From Natronorubrum sediminis (GTDB taxonomy: Archaea > Halobacteriota > Halobacteria > Halobacteriales > Natrialbaceae), in the NCBI RefSeq assembly GCF_900108095.1, contig NZ_FNWL01000002.1, positions 230,748 through 294,747 on the forward strand: a stretch of DNA of 64,000 nucleotides. The letters run 5' to 3'. The notes beneath the pieces were generated by a model. It did not search any database and was not told the DNA's origin. It saw nothing but the letters and a program-made list of their open reading frames with translations. The number at the start of each line of letters is the position of its first letter. Position 1 is the first letter of the stretch. Below, piece after piece: positions 1 to 8,780 of the stretch. Both the position numbers and the translations under genes were made by a program.

Positions 1-266
1 TCAACTTTCTCGCTGGGACAGCAATCGCGGCGTTCGCTGCGTACACCGCAGCGTGGCCGGACGGTGGAGCGCTGCCCCCGGTCGCTGCCCCGATTCTCGT
101 CGCACTGTTGGGGCTCGTCGTCCTCGCCGCACCGTTTCTCCTCGGGGGAACCGCCGACCGACTCCTCTGGAGCAACGTGATTTCCGGGTTGCTCGTTACG
201 CTTCTGGCCGTCGGCAGCGTCTACGGTAGCTGGCAGTTGACGCACTCGAGTGCCAGTGAGACGTAA
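1..266 (+). CDS. SPW-repeat-like membrane protein, C-terminal part
   Basis: Partial gene cut by the left edge; it reads in the frame starting at base 3 and ends in TAA at 264-266, leaving about 87 residues. The visible part has at least two hydrophobic segments. The pattern P-F-L-L-G followed by W-S-N-V-I-S-G-L-L-V resembles the second half of an SPW repeat, in which a P-[FW]-x-L-G helix precedes a W-N-N-x-I-x-G helix. SPW-repeat proteins are small membrane proteins of unknown function. The assignment rests on this pattern alone because the N-terminus is missing. Confidence 0.5.
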   Translation, partial: NFLAGTAIAAFAAYTAAWPDGGALPPVAAPILVALLGLVVLAAPFLLGGTADRLLWSNVISGLLVTLLAVGSVYGSWQLTHSSASET

Positions 267-441
267 GCGTTCGGGGGGATGGCCGTACTCGAATCGAACC
301 CGGCCGAGCGCCCTCGTATCGGGGTGCATGCACATGTCAGGTCGACCATTAGGGACCCGTTCGTCGAAGGGCTGACACGGCGGAAATCGGGCTTCCTTCG
401 GACGTCAACCGGACAGCGAACGCCCGACCGCCGGTTGACTG

Positions 442-2784
442 ATGACTTCCGACGACCATTCCCACGACCGAGCGGAGGAGCATTCTGGTGAGACGCCATC
501 CGAGCAATCGACCAACGCAGAAAGCGTCGACGACGAAGCCGAACTCGACTCGAGCGACGCCCAAGAGACGCCACAGCCTCGAGCAGACGGTGCAGGCGAA
601 GACGGAGGTGGGGGACAACCCGGAACGAGCGACGCTCACGAGGGAGAACTCGACGAGACGAGCAAAGACGAGCAACTCGAGGGGGTTAGAGAGAATCCGT
701 CGGGAGAGGAGTTGACGACGGACCACGGCGTCAAGGTGAGCGATACGGACAACTCGCTAAAGGCGATCGAGCGGGGCCCGACGCTGATGGAGGACTTCCA
801 CTTCCGGGAGAAGATGACCCAGTTCGACCACGAGTCGATCCCGGAGCGGGTCGTCCACGCCCGCGGGACGGGTGCGCACGGCTACTATCAGCCCTACGAG
901 GACCCCGATCTCGGCGACGAGTACGACGAAATCGCGGACGTGACGAAGGCGAAGGTACTGACCAATCCCGACCAGAAGACGCCAGTGTTCACCCGATTCT
1001 CGACCGTCGTCGGCTCGAGAGGGTCCTCGGACACCGTCCGGGACGTTCGGGGGTTCGCGACGAAGTTCTACACCGAGGATGGTAACTGGGACCTCGTGGG
1101 GAACAATATGCCGCCCTTTTTCATCCAGGATGCGATGGAGTTCCCCGACCTGGTTCACGCCATCAAACCTGAGCCCGACAACGCGATTCCGCAGGCGTCG
1201 GCGGCCCACGACACGTTCTGGGACTTCGCTTCGCTGAAACCCGAAATCACGCACATGATCATGTGGGTGCTCTCGGGGCGGGCGTTGCCGCGAGCGTATC
1301 GGATGATGCAGGGCTTTGGCGTCCATACATTCCGACTGATCAACGACGATGGCGAGTCGGTGTTCGTCAAGTTCCACTGGACGCCAAAGCTCGGCACCCA
1401 CCAGCTCGTGTGGGACGAGACGACGAAGCTCTGGGGGAAAGACTCGGATTTCAACCGGAAGGGGCTCTACGACGTCATCGAGGAGGGGTACGATCTCGAG
1501 TGGGAACTCGGCGTTCAGCTCTTCGACGAAGAGCGAGCCGAGGAGTTCGACTTCGACATCCTCGATCCGACCAAGATCGTCCCCGAGACGGAGGTTCCAG
1601 TTCGGCCGATTGGAAAGATGGTGCTCAACGAAACGCCGGACAACTTCTTCGCGGAAACCGAGCAGGTCGCGTTCCACCCCGGCAACGTCGTCCCCGGGAT
1701 CGACTTCTCGAACGACCCGCTCCTCCAGGGACGGCTGTTCTCCTATCAGGACACCCAGCTCAACCGTTTCGGAAGCGCGAACTGGGACGAGATTCCGATC
1801 AACCGACCACTCGCTGAGCGCCACAACAACCAGCGCGCCGGCTTCATGCGCCAAGAAATCAACGAGGGCAAAGTCTCCTACAAGCCGAACTCGATCGGCG
1901 ACGACGATCCACAGGAGGTCCCCGAAGAAGAAGGCGGCTACGAGCACTACAACGAGAAGATCGACGGGAAGAAGATCCGCAACCGTAGCGAGAGCTTCCA
2001 GGAGCACTTCGATCAGGCCCGACTGTTCTGGAACAGTATGAGCGAGCCCGAGAAACAGAACATCGTCGACGCCGCTCACTTCGAACTCGGAAAGGTCGAC
2101 CGCATGGAGATCCGCGAGCGGATGGTTTACGACCTGTTCAACAACGTCGACCACGAGTTCGCGACGCGCGTTGCCGAAGGAATCGGCGTCGAGCCACCGG
2201 ACTCGCCGGGCGACGAGATGCCCGACCACGACAGGGAGGATCCGTCGCTGAGTATGGAAAACCGGACGCCGGACACGATCGAGACGCGCAAGATCGCCAT
2301 CCTCCTCGACGACGGATTCGAAGACGACCACGTGAGCGAACTCGAGTCCGCCCTCGAAGACGAGGGTGCACGAGTCAAGATCATCTCGAAGTACCTCGGC
2401 GAGAAGTCCGGGGCGAACGGCGAGACGGTCGACGCCGACCAACATCACGTCGCGGCGGCCTCGGTTTCCTTCGACGCGGTCGTCGTCCCTGGCGGCAGTG
2501 AGAGCGTCGACACGCTAACCCAACAGGGCGATCCGAAGCACTTCGTCGCCGAGGCGTTCAAGCACTACAAACCGATCGCTGCGCTCGGTGAGGGCACCGA
2601 GTTACTCGAGGAAGTCGAGTTGCCGGATATCGACATTGCGAGTGACGGTGACGGAACCGTCACGTCCGAGGGCGTCGTAACGAGTCGCGACGGCAGCGAT
2701 CTCGACGCCTTCGCCGAGGCCTTCGTCGATGCGATTGCCCAGCATCGTCACTGGGGGCGAAGTCCGGCGGAGGTTCCAGCGTAA
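442..2784 (+). CDS. katE: Large-subunit (clade 2, KatE/HPII-type) catalase
   Basis: Haem catalase that converts hydrogen peroxide to water and oxygen, 780 residues as in the HPII class. Residues 1 to about 105 are an acidic, Gly/Glu-rich, probably disordered extension. The catalase core follows: distal His139 in V-H-A-R-G-T-G, the Asn221-Asn222 pair in V-G-N-N-M-P-P-F-F, and the proximal haem ligand Tyr435 in R-L-F-S-Y-Q-D-T-Q (Arg431, Tyr435). From about residue 610 a flavodoxin-like domain of the DJ-1/PfpI (class I glutamine amidotransferase-like) fold begins at [10 protein letters not shown]; it is structural in HPII enzymes. The first ATG of the frame (442) was taken; the true start could lie later in the disordered extension. 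It appears monocistronic. Confidence 0.95.
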   Translation: MTSDDHSHDRAEEHSGETPSEQSTNAESVDDEAELDSSDAQETPQPRADGAGEDGGGGQPGTSDAHEGELDETSKDEQLEGVRENPSGEELTTDHGVKVSDTDNSLKAIERGPTLMEDFHFREKMTQFDHESIPERVVHARGTGAHGYYQPYEDPDLGDEYDEIADVTKAKVLTNPDQKTPVFTRFSTVVGSRGSSDTVRDVRGFATKFYTEDGNWDLVGNNMPPFFIQDAMEFPDLVHAIKPEPDNAIPQASAAHDTFWDFASLKPEITHMIMWVLSGRALPRAYRMMQGFGVHTFRLINDDGESVFVKFHWTPKLGTHQLVWDETTKLWGKDSDFNRKGLYDVIEEGYDLEWELGVQLFDEERAEEFDFDILDPTKIVPETEVPVRPIGKMVLNETPDNFFAETEQVAFHPGNVVPGIDFSNDPLLQGRLFSYQDTQLNRFGSANWDEIPINRPLAERHNNQRAGFMRQEINEGKVSYKPNSIGDDDPQEVPEEEGGYEHYNEKIDGKKIRNRSESFQEHFDQARLFWNSMSEPEKQNIVDAAHFELGKVDRMEIRERMVYDLFNNVDHEFATRVAEGIGVEPPDSPGDEMPDHDREDPSLSMENRTPDTIETRKIAILLDDGFEDDHVSELESALEDEGARVKIISKYLGEKSGANGETVDADQHHVAAASVSFDAVVVPGGSESVDTLTQQGDPKHFVAEAFKHYKPIAALGEGTELLEEVELPDIDIASDGDGTVTSEGVVTSRDGSDLDAFAEAFVDAIAQHRHWGRSPAEVPA

Positions 2785-3176
2785 CCTCGACGCGCGAATC
2801 ATCACCGCGTTCTGTTTCGTCTCGGTACCACTACCGTTCGGTTGGACTGGACAGCGCGCTCGAGCATCGAGTTTGGTCCACCGAGCGCTCACCTCGCGTG
2901 TCAGCGTCTCGCCGTGGAGAAAACGAACACCGCCTCCCTGTATTCCCTGTGAGCCAAGTCCCAAGCTCGGCCAGATAAACGTATGCGGGCATTGATATTA
3001 TAGCCTTTCGGTGAACTCAGCCAGAATACGTCGATACAACGCTGAGACCTCCCTAATTCGAGTCTGGTGTTGTGGGAATATACACTCACAGCGAGTTGAG
3101 AGTCACGGCAATTGGGTGGCGGGAAAGGCTACCGGAAACCCAACGCGTCTATAGGTTATCGTGGTGGGTTTCGATC
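2785..3176. other. Intergenic region between catalase and the Bat-type regulator
   Basis: About 390 bp with no ORF of haloarchaeal (acidic) composition; the short ORFs crossing it are arginine- or serine-rich and look like chance frames. AT-rich words occur around 2993-3005 and at 3148-3155. The latter is a plausible promoter for the downstream gene. No repeats or RNA genes were recognised. Confidence 0.5.
3148..3155 (+). promoter_or_regulatory. TATA-like box of the Bat-type regulator
   Basis: The sequence TCTATAGG is centred about 25 bp before the ATG at 3177. That is the spacing expected when transcription starts at or next to the start codon (leaderless mRNA), the common arrangement in haloarchaea. 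It supports 3177 rather than an upstream start. Prediction by eye. Confidence 0.45.
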
Positions 3177-3869
3177 ATGACGACAGTCGTCGAACTCGAG
3201 ATACCTGCGGATCGACTCGGAGCGGCCCAAACGTTCGATCGAGTGCCGACGTTCGAGTGTCAGATCGGTGGGATGATCGGCGATTCACCGCCCCTCGTCT
3301 GGGTGTCGGGTCCGAACCGTCGCCGCGTTCGGGACGCACTCGAGGCGGATCCGTCGCTTACGATTATTGCGAGTTTGACGGGGAGCAACCAGCACACCGA
3401 GACGAACGACGGACTCGGGGAGCGCGAACAGTGGCTGTTCAGACTCGAGTTCGGTGACGAACTGAAGTTATTCGAGCAAATCGTCGCAGAGAACGCGGGT
3501 GCGATTTTGACGGCCTGTGGTCAAAACGGGACGTGGTCCGTGAAACTCCTCTTTCACGATCGGAGTGCGCTGTCGGAGTGTTATGCACTGTTCGAACAGT
3601 ACGACTACGCCGTCGAGGTGACGCGACTGACTGGTATCGACGATTTCGAAAGTGCACGGACGCCGTTAACCCAAACGCAGTACGAAACGATCTGTACGGC
3701 GTACGATCTCGGCTATTTCGACATTCCACGAGAGATTACGCTCAAAGAACTGGCGGGCGAACTCGACGTCTCTCACCAGGCACTTTCCGAACGGCTTCGG
3801 CGCTGTCACGCGGCGTTAGTGAGCGCCGAGTTGACCGACGGAATGCAACCGACACCGATCGACCTCTGA
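3177..3869 (+). CDS. Bacterio-opsin-activator (Bat)-type HTH transcriptional regulator
   Basis: 230-residue cytoplasmic DNA-binding regulator. Residues 1 to about 155 match the N-terminal module common in Bat-HTH proteins (a beta-rich domain starting T-T-V-V-E-L-E-I-P). The C-terminal ~55 residues are an HTH_10 domain: L-T-x-x-Q-x-E, then a Y-D-L-G-Y-F-D-I-P-R segment, then the recognition helix V-S-H-Q-A-L-S-E-R-L-R-R. The frame is open further upstream to 3072, but ATG 3177 is chosen because family members begin close to it and a TATA-like box sits 25 bp before it. The target genes cannot be told from the sequence; it stands alone between two intergenic regions. Confidence 0.85.
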   Translation: MTTVVELEIPADRLGAAQTFDRVPTFECQIGGMIGDSPPLVWVSGPNRRRVRDALEADPSLTIIASLTGSNQHTETNDGLGEREQWLFRLEFGDELKLFEQIVAENAGAILTACGQNGTWSVKLLFHDRSALSECYALFEQYDYAVEVTRLTGIDDFESARTPLTQTQYETICTAYDLGYFDIPREITLKELAGELDVSHQALSERLRRCHAALVSAELTDGMQPTPIDL

Positions 3870-4363
3870 CCACGAGGTGCAACGAGCGCAGTTTCGGTAC
3901 CGTCGCTTCGAATGTCTCCGCTTCGAACGAACGAGCGTCGATCAGTAACGAGGCACACGCGACCAGACCTCGAGTCGAACAGCCGGGTACTTTTCGTTTC
4001 CGGCGATACGTGTTATCGCCACGTTGTCCACTATTACAGGATAGTGGATTCGATTGTCCACTAATAATCCAGTTTACGTCGTACATGCCGCAGTAGATAG
4101 CTTTATTATTTAACGAACTGACTATCGAGTGTCGGCAGACGCCGACGCTGCGATTACCTACCGAGTGTACGAACGCGCCGGTGGATCACTCGTGCTCAAC
4201 TCAGGGCGGTCACTCGTGGCTGTGTGACCGTCACGTAACCGTTCGTGGGCCACGTCCCGCCCCGTCCTTTGGCCCACACTAGTAAATCACCTCGAGTCTC
4301 ACGGCTGGCGTCGGTGATCAAATGGGGTAGTTATTCATACTCATCAGCGAGTGTTCATTGATA
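3870..4363. other. Intergenic region with two hairpins and a spaced direct repeat
   Basis: About 490 bp without a convincing ORF. It contains a perfect 7-bp inverted repeat at 4002-4008/4014-4020, a perfect 8-bp inverted repeat at 4027-4034/4041-4048, and an exact 10-bp direct repeat TTGTCCACTA at 4024-4033 and 4054-4063. An AT-rich stretch (TTTATTATTT) follows near 4101-4110. The cluster could be an operator or a small structured RNA. Nothing else was recognised. Confidence 0.5.
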
Positions 4364-4945
4364 ATGACTCCCACAGCAGCCGAAGGACACGGGAGTGTCA
4401 CACACACCGAAGGAGACGATTCTGGGGGTGAGGACGAGATTTCTCTCGAGCCCGATGACATCCATCACATTCTCCAGACACAACGTCGTCGTGACGTGCT
4501 TCGATATCTTCGGCGAAGCGACGAACCGGTCGTGTTGAGCGATCTCGCCGAACAGGTCGCCGCCTGGGAACACGAGACGACCGTCGACAATCTCCACTCG
4601 GATCAACGCCAGCGCGTCTACATCTCGCTGTATCAATCGCACTTACCGAAGCTGGATGCGCGTGGAATCATCGACTACGACAAGGATCGAGGGACGATCA
4701 GGACGAAGCCGCCACTCGTGCAGTTCGATCCGTATCTAACTGGGCTCGAGAACTCGAGTTCGGGTAATCCGTGGCCGTTTCGTTACGCGGGCACCGTAGG
4801 TTGTTGTGGAGTTGCCACCGTCGTCGTCGCCAGCGGCACGGTGTCAGTTCCGTGGAGTAGCGTTACGGCTGTCATTCTCGCGGTGTTTGCGCTTCTCGCA
4901 GGAGTACACACGTACACGACGTGGCACACTGAGGGCACTGACTGA
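4364..4945 (+). CDS. DUF7344 winged-helix-like regulator with C-terminal membrane segments
   Basis: 193 residues. After an acidic N-terminal tail of about 35 residues, residues ~35-115 form a DUF7344 domain (haloarchaeal HTH-like fold): I-L-Q-T-Q-R-R-R-D-V-L-R-Y-L, L-A-E-Q-V-A-A-W-E, Q-R-V-Y-I-S-L-Y-Q-S-H-L-P-K-L and G-I-I-D-Y-D. The C-terminus has two closely spaced hydrophobic helices (about residues 148-190), so the domain is likely tethered to the inner face of the membrane. A TTG two codons upstream extends the frame, but ATG 4364 is the conventional choice. It belongs to the same family as the genes at 12186 and 22537. Ligand and targets are unknown. Confidence 0.75.
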   Translation: MTPTAAEGHGSVTHTEGDDSGGEDEISLEPDDIHHILQTQRRRDVLRYLRRSDEPVVLSDLAEQVAAWEHETTVDNLHSDQRQRVYISLYQSHLPKLDARGIIDYDKDRGTIRTKPPLVQFDPYLTGLENSSSGNPWPFRYAGTVGCCGVATVVVASGTVSVPWSSVTAVILAVFALLAGVHTYTTWHTEGTD

Positions 4946-4994
4946 ACGACCAACGTGACCGACGCGAACGACGGGCGGGTCGCCGCGACACCGA

Positions 4995-5450
4995 TCAGTC
5001 AGCGTGGGAGTGGCGAGGTGAATCCGGTTCGCGAGTAACTGTCGACTCGAGGATTTCGTGTGCATAGAATGCGACCGAGAAATCCTGTGGGCTGGGGATC
5101 GAACACGCGAGCCAGCCGATCGTTATCGCCGTCACGATCGGGGAATCGAACGAGAGAAACTCGAGTCTAGCAATCCCGAGAACGGGAACGACGAGCAAGA
5201 GCGGAGAGAGTGCAGCAACCCGAAGCTGCCAGGCAGGTTCCCGACCGCTTGGATAGGGAGTGACCGATGCCCACGGGCAACTGGTGAACATCTTGATGAC
5301 GCCCCGCTTTCGATCCGGGCCGTACGTGATCGTGTAGTCGATTCGGGCGAGGCGGAGCACGAATGCGTGGAGCCACTCGTGGAGAACGAGTCCACTCACT
5401 ACTGCAAAGGCGAGCGAGCATCCAGCAACCAGCAGTTCCGTTCCGACCAT
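4995..5450 (-). CDS. Membrane protein with a HEWLH (HExxH) zinc-protease-like motif
   Basis: 151-residue integral membrane protein with about three or four hydrophobic segments. The first segment leads into V-L-H-E-W-L-H, an exact HExxH motif in a membrane helix, as in M50/site-2-protease-like and DUF3267-type proteins. A later S-P-Q-D-F-S-V-A helix falls where such families carry a further Asp metal ligand. It is shorter than a full M50 protease. The gene converges on the DUF7344 gene with 49 bp between them. Intramembrane metalloprotease activity is an inference from the motif; it may be a non-catalytic relative. Confidence 0.6.
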   Translation of the reverse strand: MVGTELLVAGCSLAFAVVSGLVLHEWLHAFVLRLARIDYTITYGPDRKRGVIKMFTSCPWASVTPYPSGREPAWQLRVAALSPLLLVVPVLGIARLEFLSFDSPIVTAITIGWLACSIPSPQDFSVAFYAHEILESTVTREPDSPRHSHAD

Positions 5451-5689
5451 GATAGCGACGCGAGACGACGGGACGTATTCGAGGTGGGATCACTGGTGGA
5501 CGAACACGTCCCGGCGTCTCACGCACGCTGATCTGATGACTGCGGACGGAAGCCACTCCTGCTTCAACTGTTGCTTCATTAAGCGATGACGACAGGCTCG
5601 CCGATCCAAATTCCAGATTACTCTCGATTGGCTGATGAACGAACGGCAGCCAGCCAAGAACTAAGTATTGTTGGGTGGTACCTAATACC

Positions 5690-6421
5690 ATGTCATCCAG
5701 TGAACCCCTCGAGTTCGGCCACGACGACCGTAAGCGCATCTACGAGTACGTCGAACGCCACGGTGCCGTCGAACCCGATACCGTCCAGGAGGACCTCTCC
5801 ATCGATCCGAGCGGATTCAGACATCACGTCGCCATCCTCAAACGCGACGGGCGACTCGAGCGCGAAGACGGAACGCTTCGAGTAACGATGGCTGCCGGTG
5901 CCGAAGAAGAGTACGTTTCCGACGACCTCGAGTTCCACATCCGGCCGGCCAGACAGGAAGACCTCACGGGGATCGTCGGTGCGATTCGCCAGGTCGCAGA
6001 GGAGAAGACCTACATCGAAGCCGAGAGCGTTGCCGACGAAATCGACCACCAGGAGACGCTGCTCCGGCACAACGAAATCGAGTCCCGGATGTTCTTCGTC
6101 GCAACCGTCGAGGACGAGGTCGTCGGCTGGGTTCACCTCCACGCGCCGGAACTCGAAAAGCTCTCACACACGGCCGAACTCACCGTCGGCGTCTTAGACG
6201 AGTACCAAGGGTACGGAATCGGCTCGCATCTCCTCTCGCGGGGACTCGAGTGGGCTGGCGCGAACGGCTACGAACGCGTCTACCAGAGCGTCCCCTCGAG
6301 CAACGAAGAGGCCATCGCGTTCCTCGAAGCCCACGACTGGGAAACTGAAGCCGTCCGCGAGGACCACTACAAACTCAACGGCCACTACGCCGACGAGGTG
6401 ATGATGGCCCTCGAGTTGTGA
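5690..6421 (+). CDS. GNAT family N-acetyltransferase with N-terminal HTH domain
   Basis: 243 residues. The first ~65 residues look like a winged helix (D-D-R-K-R-I-Y-E-Y-V, then H-H-V-A-I-L-K-R-D-G-R-L-E-R). From about residue 80 a GNAT acetyltransferase domain begins: I-R-P-A-R-Q-E-D-L, the acceptor strands G-W-V-H-L-H-A, and the acetyl-CoA loop V-L-D-E-Y-Q-G-Y-G-I-G-S-H-L-L (the R/Q-x-x-G-x-G/A motif). The substrate is unknown. ATG 5690 is preferred over an in-frame GTG at 5675. An AT-rich word at 5661-5669 is suitably placed for a leaderless promoter. Confidence 0.85.
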   Translation: MSSSEPLEFGHDDRKRIYEYVERHGAVEPDTVQEDLSIDPSGFRHHVAILKRDGRLEREDGTLRVTMAAGAEEEYVSDDLEFHIRPARQEDLTGIVGAIRQVAEEKTYIEAESVADEIDHQETLLRHNEIESRMFFVATVEDEVVGWVHLHAPELEKLSHTAELTVGVLDEYQGYGIGSHLLSRGLEWAGANGYERVYQSVPSSNEEAIAFLEAHDWETEAVREDHYKLNGHYADEVMMALEL

Positions 6422-6564
6422 GGAAAGGCGACGCAGAACCGATCCAGTCGAAGACTTCGAGACAATTCTCGAGGCACCCTCGAGTTCTCTCGGAGCGCGA
6501 CCAGCGCGGTCGCGAGCACGGACGGTCCGGACTATCGAAAACGGACGCTGCTCGAAGTATTGTG

Positions 6565-6975
6565 TTACGCCGGACTCCCTTCGCTCTCTGCAATCTCGAA
6601 TAGCTCGTCGTATCCCTCGTCCATGGGGAGTTGCGTTTTGATATCCTCGAGCGCGCCCACGCTGACCGCTTCCTCGACGACGTCGAGGACGACCTGGGCG
6701 TGAAACGCGGCATCGGCCGGGTCGTCGTCACCAACTTCTTCGCGGTCGGCGACGCGGTCGACGAACTCGTCGAAGGCGAACTGCTCGACGTCGTCGACCA
6801 CCTCGAGGAACCGGCCGAGTTCTTCGGGGAGTTGCGCGCCGAGGTTCTCGGCTTCGCCGGGTTGGATTCGTTCGGAGAGCGTGGTCAACGTCGCACGGCT
6901 GATGCTCAGTGCGGCCTCTCGAGAGTCGAGTTGGGCGCGGTGTTGAACCTCGCCGATGAAGTTATCGTACTGCAT
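6565..6975 (-). CDS. DUF2267 family protein
   Basis: 136-residue acidic, mainly helical cytoplasmic protein. It shows the DUF2267 pattern: M-Q-Y-D-N-F-I-G-E-V-Q near the N-terminus, a run like A-L-S-I-S-R-A-T-L-T-T-L-S-E-R-I, then L-G-A-Q-L-P-E-E-L and F-D-E-F-V-D-R-V-A. The molecular function of the family is not established. It lies convergent to the HTH-GNAT gene (143 bp apart) and divergent from ychF (156 bp). Confidence 0.85.
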   Translation of the reverse strand: MQYDNFIGEVQHRAQLDSREAALSISRATLTTLSERIQPGEAENLGAQLPEELGRFLEVVDDVEQFAFDEFVDRVADREEVGDDDPADAAFHAQVVLDVVEEAVSVGALEDIKTQLPMDEGYDELFEIAESEGSPA

Positions 6976-7131
6976 GGGCGGACGTTCACGGGCCCGTCAC
7001 GAGAGACTGAAGCCTTCAGGTGAAAGGCTCTCGGCCGACTCGAGGCGAGCGATCAGAACACGTCCGGCGAATCGTCACTGTGGGGTACAGGAATCGAAAG
7101 ACAATTTGAAGCGACGATGCTACGGGGAGGC

Positions 7132-8310
7132 ATGCTTTCGATTGCGCTTGCCGGAAAGCCAAACGCCGGCAAGTCCACGTTCTACACTGCGGCGACGATG
7201 GCCGAGGTGGACGTCGCTAACTATCCGTTTACGACCATCGACGCCAACCGGGGCGTCAGCTACGTCCGAACCGAGTGTCCCTGCCTCGAGCGCGAGGAGC
7301 GCTGTAACGCCGACAATTGCGAGAATGGCAAGCGCTACGTTCCGATCGAACTGCTCGACGTCGCCGGTCTCGTTCCCGGGGCACACGAAGGGAAAGGGCT
7401 CGGCAACCAGTTCCTCGACGAACTGACCAACGCGGACGTGATCGTCAACGTCATCGACGCCTCCGGCGGGACGAACGAGAAGGGCGAACCGGTCGATATC
7501 GGCGAGCACGACCCACTCGAGGACATCGACTTCGTCGAGGAGGAGATGGACCTCTGGCTCGCGGGCATCGTCGAGGACAACTGGGAGTCCGTCGAGCGAA
7601 AGTCTCGATCGCCAGATTTCGACATCGACGAAGTCCTCGCGGACATGCTCTCGGGCTTTGGAGCCTCACCGACGCAGATCGCGAAAGTCCTGCGCGAACT
7701 CGAGTATCCCGACGATCCGATCCAGTGGGAGGACGACCACCGCGAGGAACTCGCGCGGCTGGTTCGCGAGCGAACCAAACCGATCGTCGTCGCCGCGAAC
7801 AAGATCGACGTCGCCCCACAGGAGAACGTCGAGAAACTGCTCGAACTCGATAAGCCCGTAATTCCGACCACTGCGGAGGGAGAACTCGCCCTCCGCCGAG
7901 CCGCCGATAACGATCTCGTCGACTACGATCCCGGCGACGAACGCCTCGAGATCGGCGACGGCGTCAGCGACGCCCAGCGTGAAGCGCTCGAGGGACTCGC
8001 AGAGACGATGGCCGAGTGGGACGGCACGGGCGTCCAGTCCGCGCTGAACTACGCGGTGTACGACTTACTCGAGTATCTCACTGCGTACCCCGTCGAAGAC
8101 GCCGCGAAGTGGTCCGACGGCAGTGGCAACGTCCTCCCCGACGCCTTCCTCCTGCCCGACGGCTCGACACCCGTTGACCTCGCCTACGCCGTCCACTCCG
8201 ATATCGGCGACGGCTACCTCCACGCCGTCGACGCGAAGTCGAGTCGGGAAGTGAGCGACGAGTACGAACTCGAGGAGAGTGATGTGATCAAGATCGTAAG
8301 TACTAATTGA
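7132..8310 (+). CDS. ychF: YchF/OLA1 family redox-regulated GTPase/ATPase
   Basis: 392-residue Obg-related P-loop protein; the family binds the ribosome and hydrolyses ATP or GTP. Walker A/G1 is G-K-P-N-A-G-K-S (residues 8-15), G3 is D-V-A-G-L, G4 is N-K-I-D, and a TGS domain occupies the last ~85 residues (D-A-F-L-L-P-D-G-S-T-P-V-D-L). A four-Cys cluster typical of archaeal members follows G2 (C-P-C-L, then C-N-A-D-N-C). ATG 7132 is preceded by a GGGGAGG ribosome-binding site and matches the conserved N-terminus; an in-frame ATG at 7117 is less likely. The last nine codons plus one base (8284-8311) recur at 8733-8760 with synonymous differences only. Confidence 0.96.
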   Translation: MLSIALAGKPNAGKSTFYTAATMAEVDVANYPFTTIDANRGVSYVRTECPCLEREERCNADNCENGKRYVPIELLDVAGLVPGAHEGKGLGNQFLDELTNADVIVNVIDASGGTNEKGEPVDIGEHDPLEDIDFVEEEMDLWLAGIVEDNWESVERKSRSPDFDIDEVLADMLSGFGASPTQIAKVLRELEYPDDPIQWEDDHREELARLVRERTKPIVVAANKIDVAPQENVEKLLELDKPVIPTTAEGELALRRAADNDLVDYDPGDERLEIGDGVSDAQREALEGLAETMAEWDGTGVQSALNYAVYDLLEYLTAYPVEDAAKWSDGSGNVLPDAFLLPDGSTPVDLAYAVHSDIGDGYLHAVDAKSSREVSDEYELEESDVIKIVSTN

Positions 8311-8311
8311 C
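8284..8311 (+). repeat. ychF 3'-end direct repeat, upstream copy (attachment-site-like)
   Basis: This 28-bp segment covers codons V-I-K-I-V-S-T-N-stop of ychF plus one base. It matches 8733-8760 at 24 of 28 positions, and all four mismatches fall at third codon positions and are silent. The two copies bracket about 420 bp of lower-GC DNA. Such gene-end duplications are left by site-specific integration of an element that carries its own copy of the gene end. Confidence 0.6.
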
Positions 8312-8393
8312 AAACAAAACACACATTTCTACCTACAATCGCCGAGGGTAGCGTTCTGTACTGGAGGCACAAGTATTGGCCATACGAGTAGTA

Positions 8394-8591
8394 TTACTGA
8401 TTCGTTGAAAAACTCTCCCACCCTCGATATTTACCGACACCAATAACGAGTAACATGACTCCAACAGCGATCCCTGCAAATCCGAATACTCCTGTCGATT
8501 CTGCTGAATCAAGGATCGCCATAGAACCAAAGAGAAGACCTGATAACCCTAAAATCACCGCACCCACTCCAAACCGTTTCGCTTGTTCCAT
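8394..8591 (-). CDS. Small two-helix membrane protein within the ychF 3' insert
   Basis: 65 residues: a short charged N-terminus (M-E-Q-A-K-R-F), two hydrophobic helices (about residues 8-28 and 36-53), and a charged tail (G-K-Y-R-G-W-E-S-F). It is the only plausible gene inside the AT-richer segment between the two ychF 3'-end copies, and its base composition is lower in GC than its neighbours. No family was recognised. It may be cargo of a former integrative element. Confidence 0.45.
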   Translation of the reverse strand: MEQAKRFGVGAVILGLSGLLFGSMAILDSAESTGVFGFAGIAVGVMLLVIGVGKYRGWESFSTNQ

Positions 8592-8732
8592 GGGTCAAGT
8601 ACTGACGCCAATCTTCAAATTACTTTTCAAGAAACACTGAAAGATGCCAAACTTGGACCGAGAGTGAATATGCGCATCGGCGGGATAGAGAGACGATTTA
8701 TACGTTGTGTACACTGTGTGTACTCAGAACTA

Positions 8733-8760
8733 GTAATCAAGATCGTGAGTACGAACTGAC
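8733..8760 (+). repeat. ychF 3'-end direct repeat, downstream copy (attachment-site-like)
   Basis: This orphan copy of the last codons of ychF (V-I-K-I-V-S-T-N-stop; stop TGA at 8757-8759) is not attached to any gene body. It matches 8284-8311 at 24 of 28 bases with only synonymous differences. It is probably the original gene end, displaced when the insert at 8312-8732 arrived. Confidence 0.6.
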
Positions 8761-8780
8761 ACAATCGGAACTGTCGCGTG

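Noticed and set aside
757-2448. 563-residue ORF antisense to the catalase gene
   Set aside because: It mirrors the GC-rich codon pattern of katE; composition (Val/Arg/Leu/Asp-rich with no domain) is typical of antisense frames in haloarchaeal genes.
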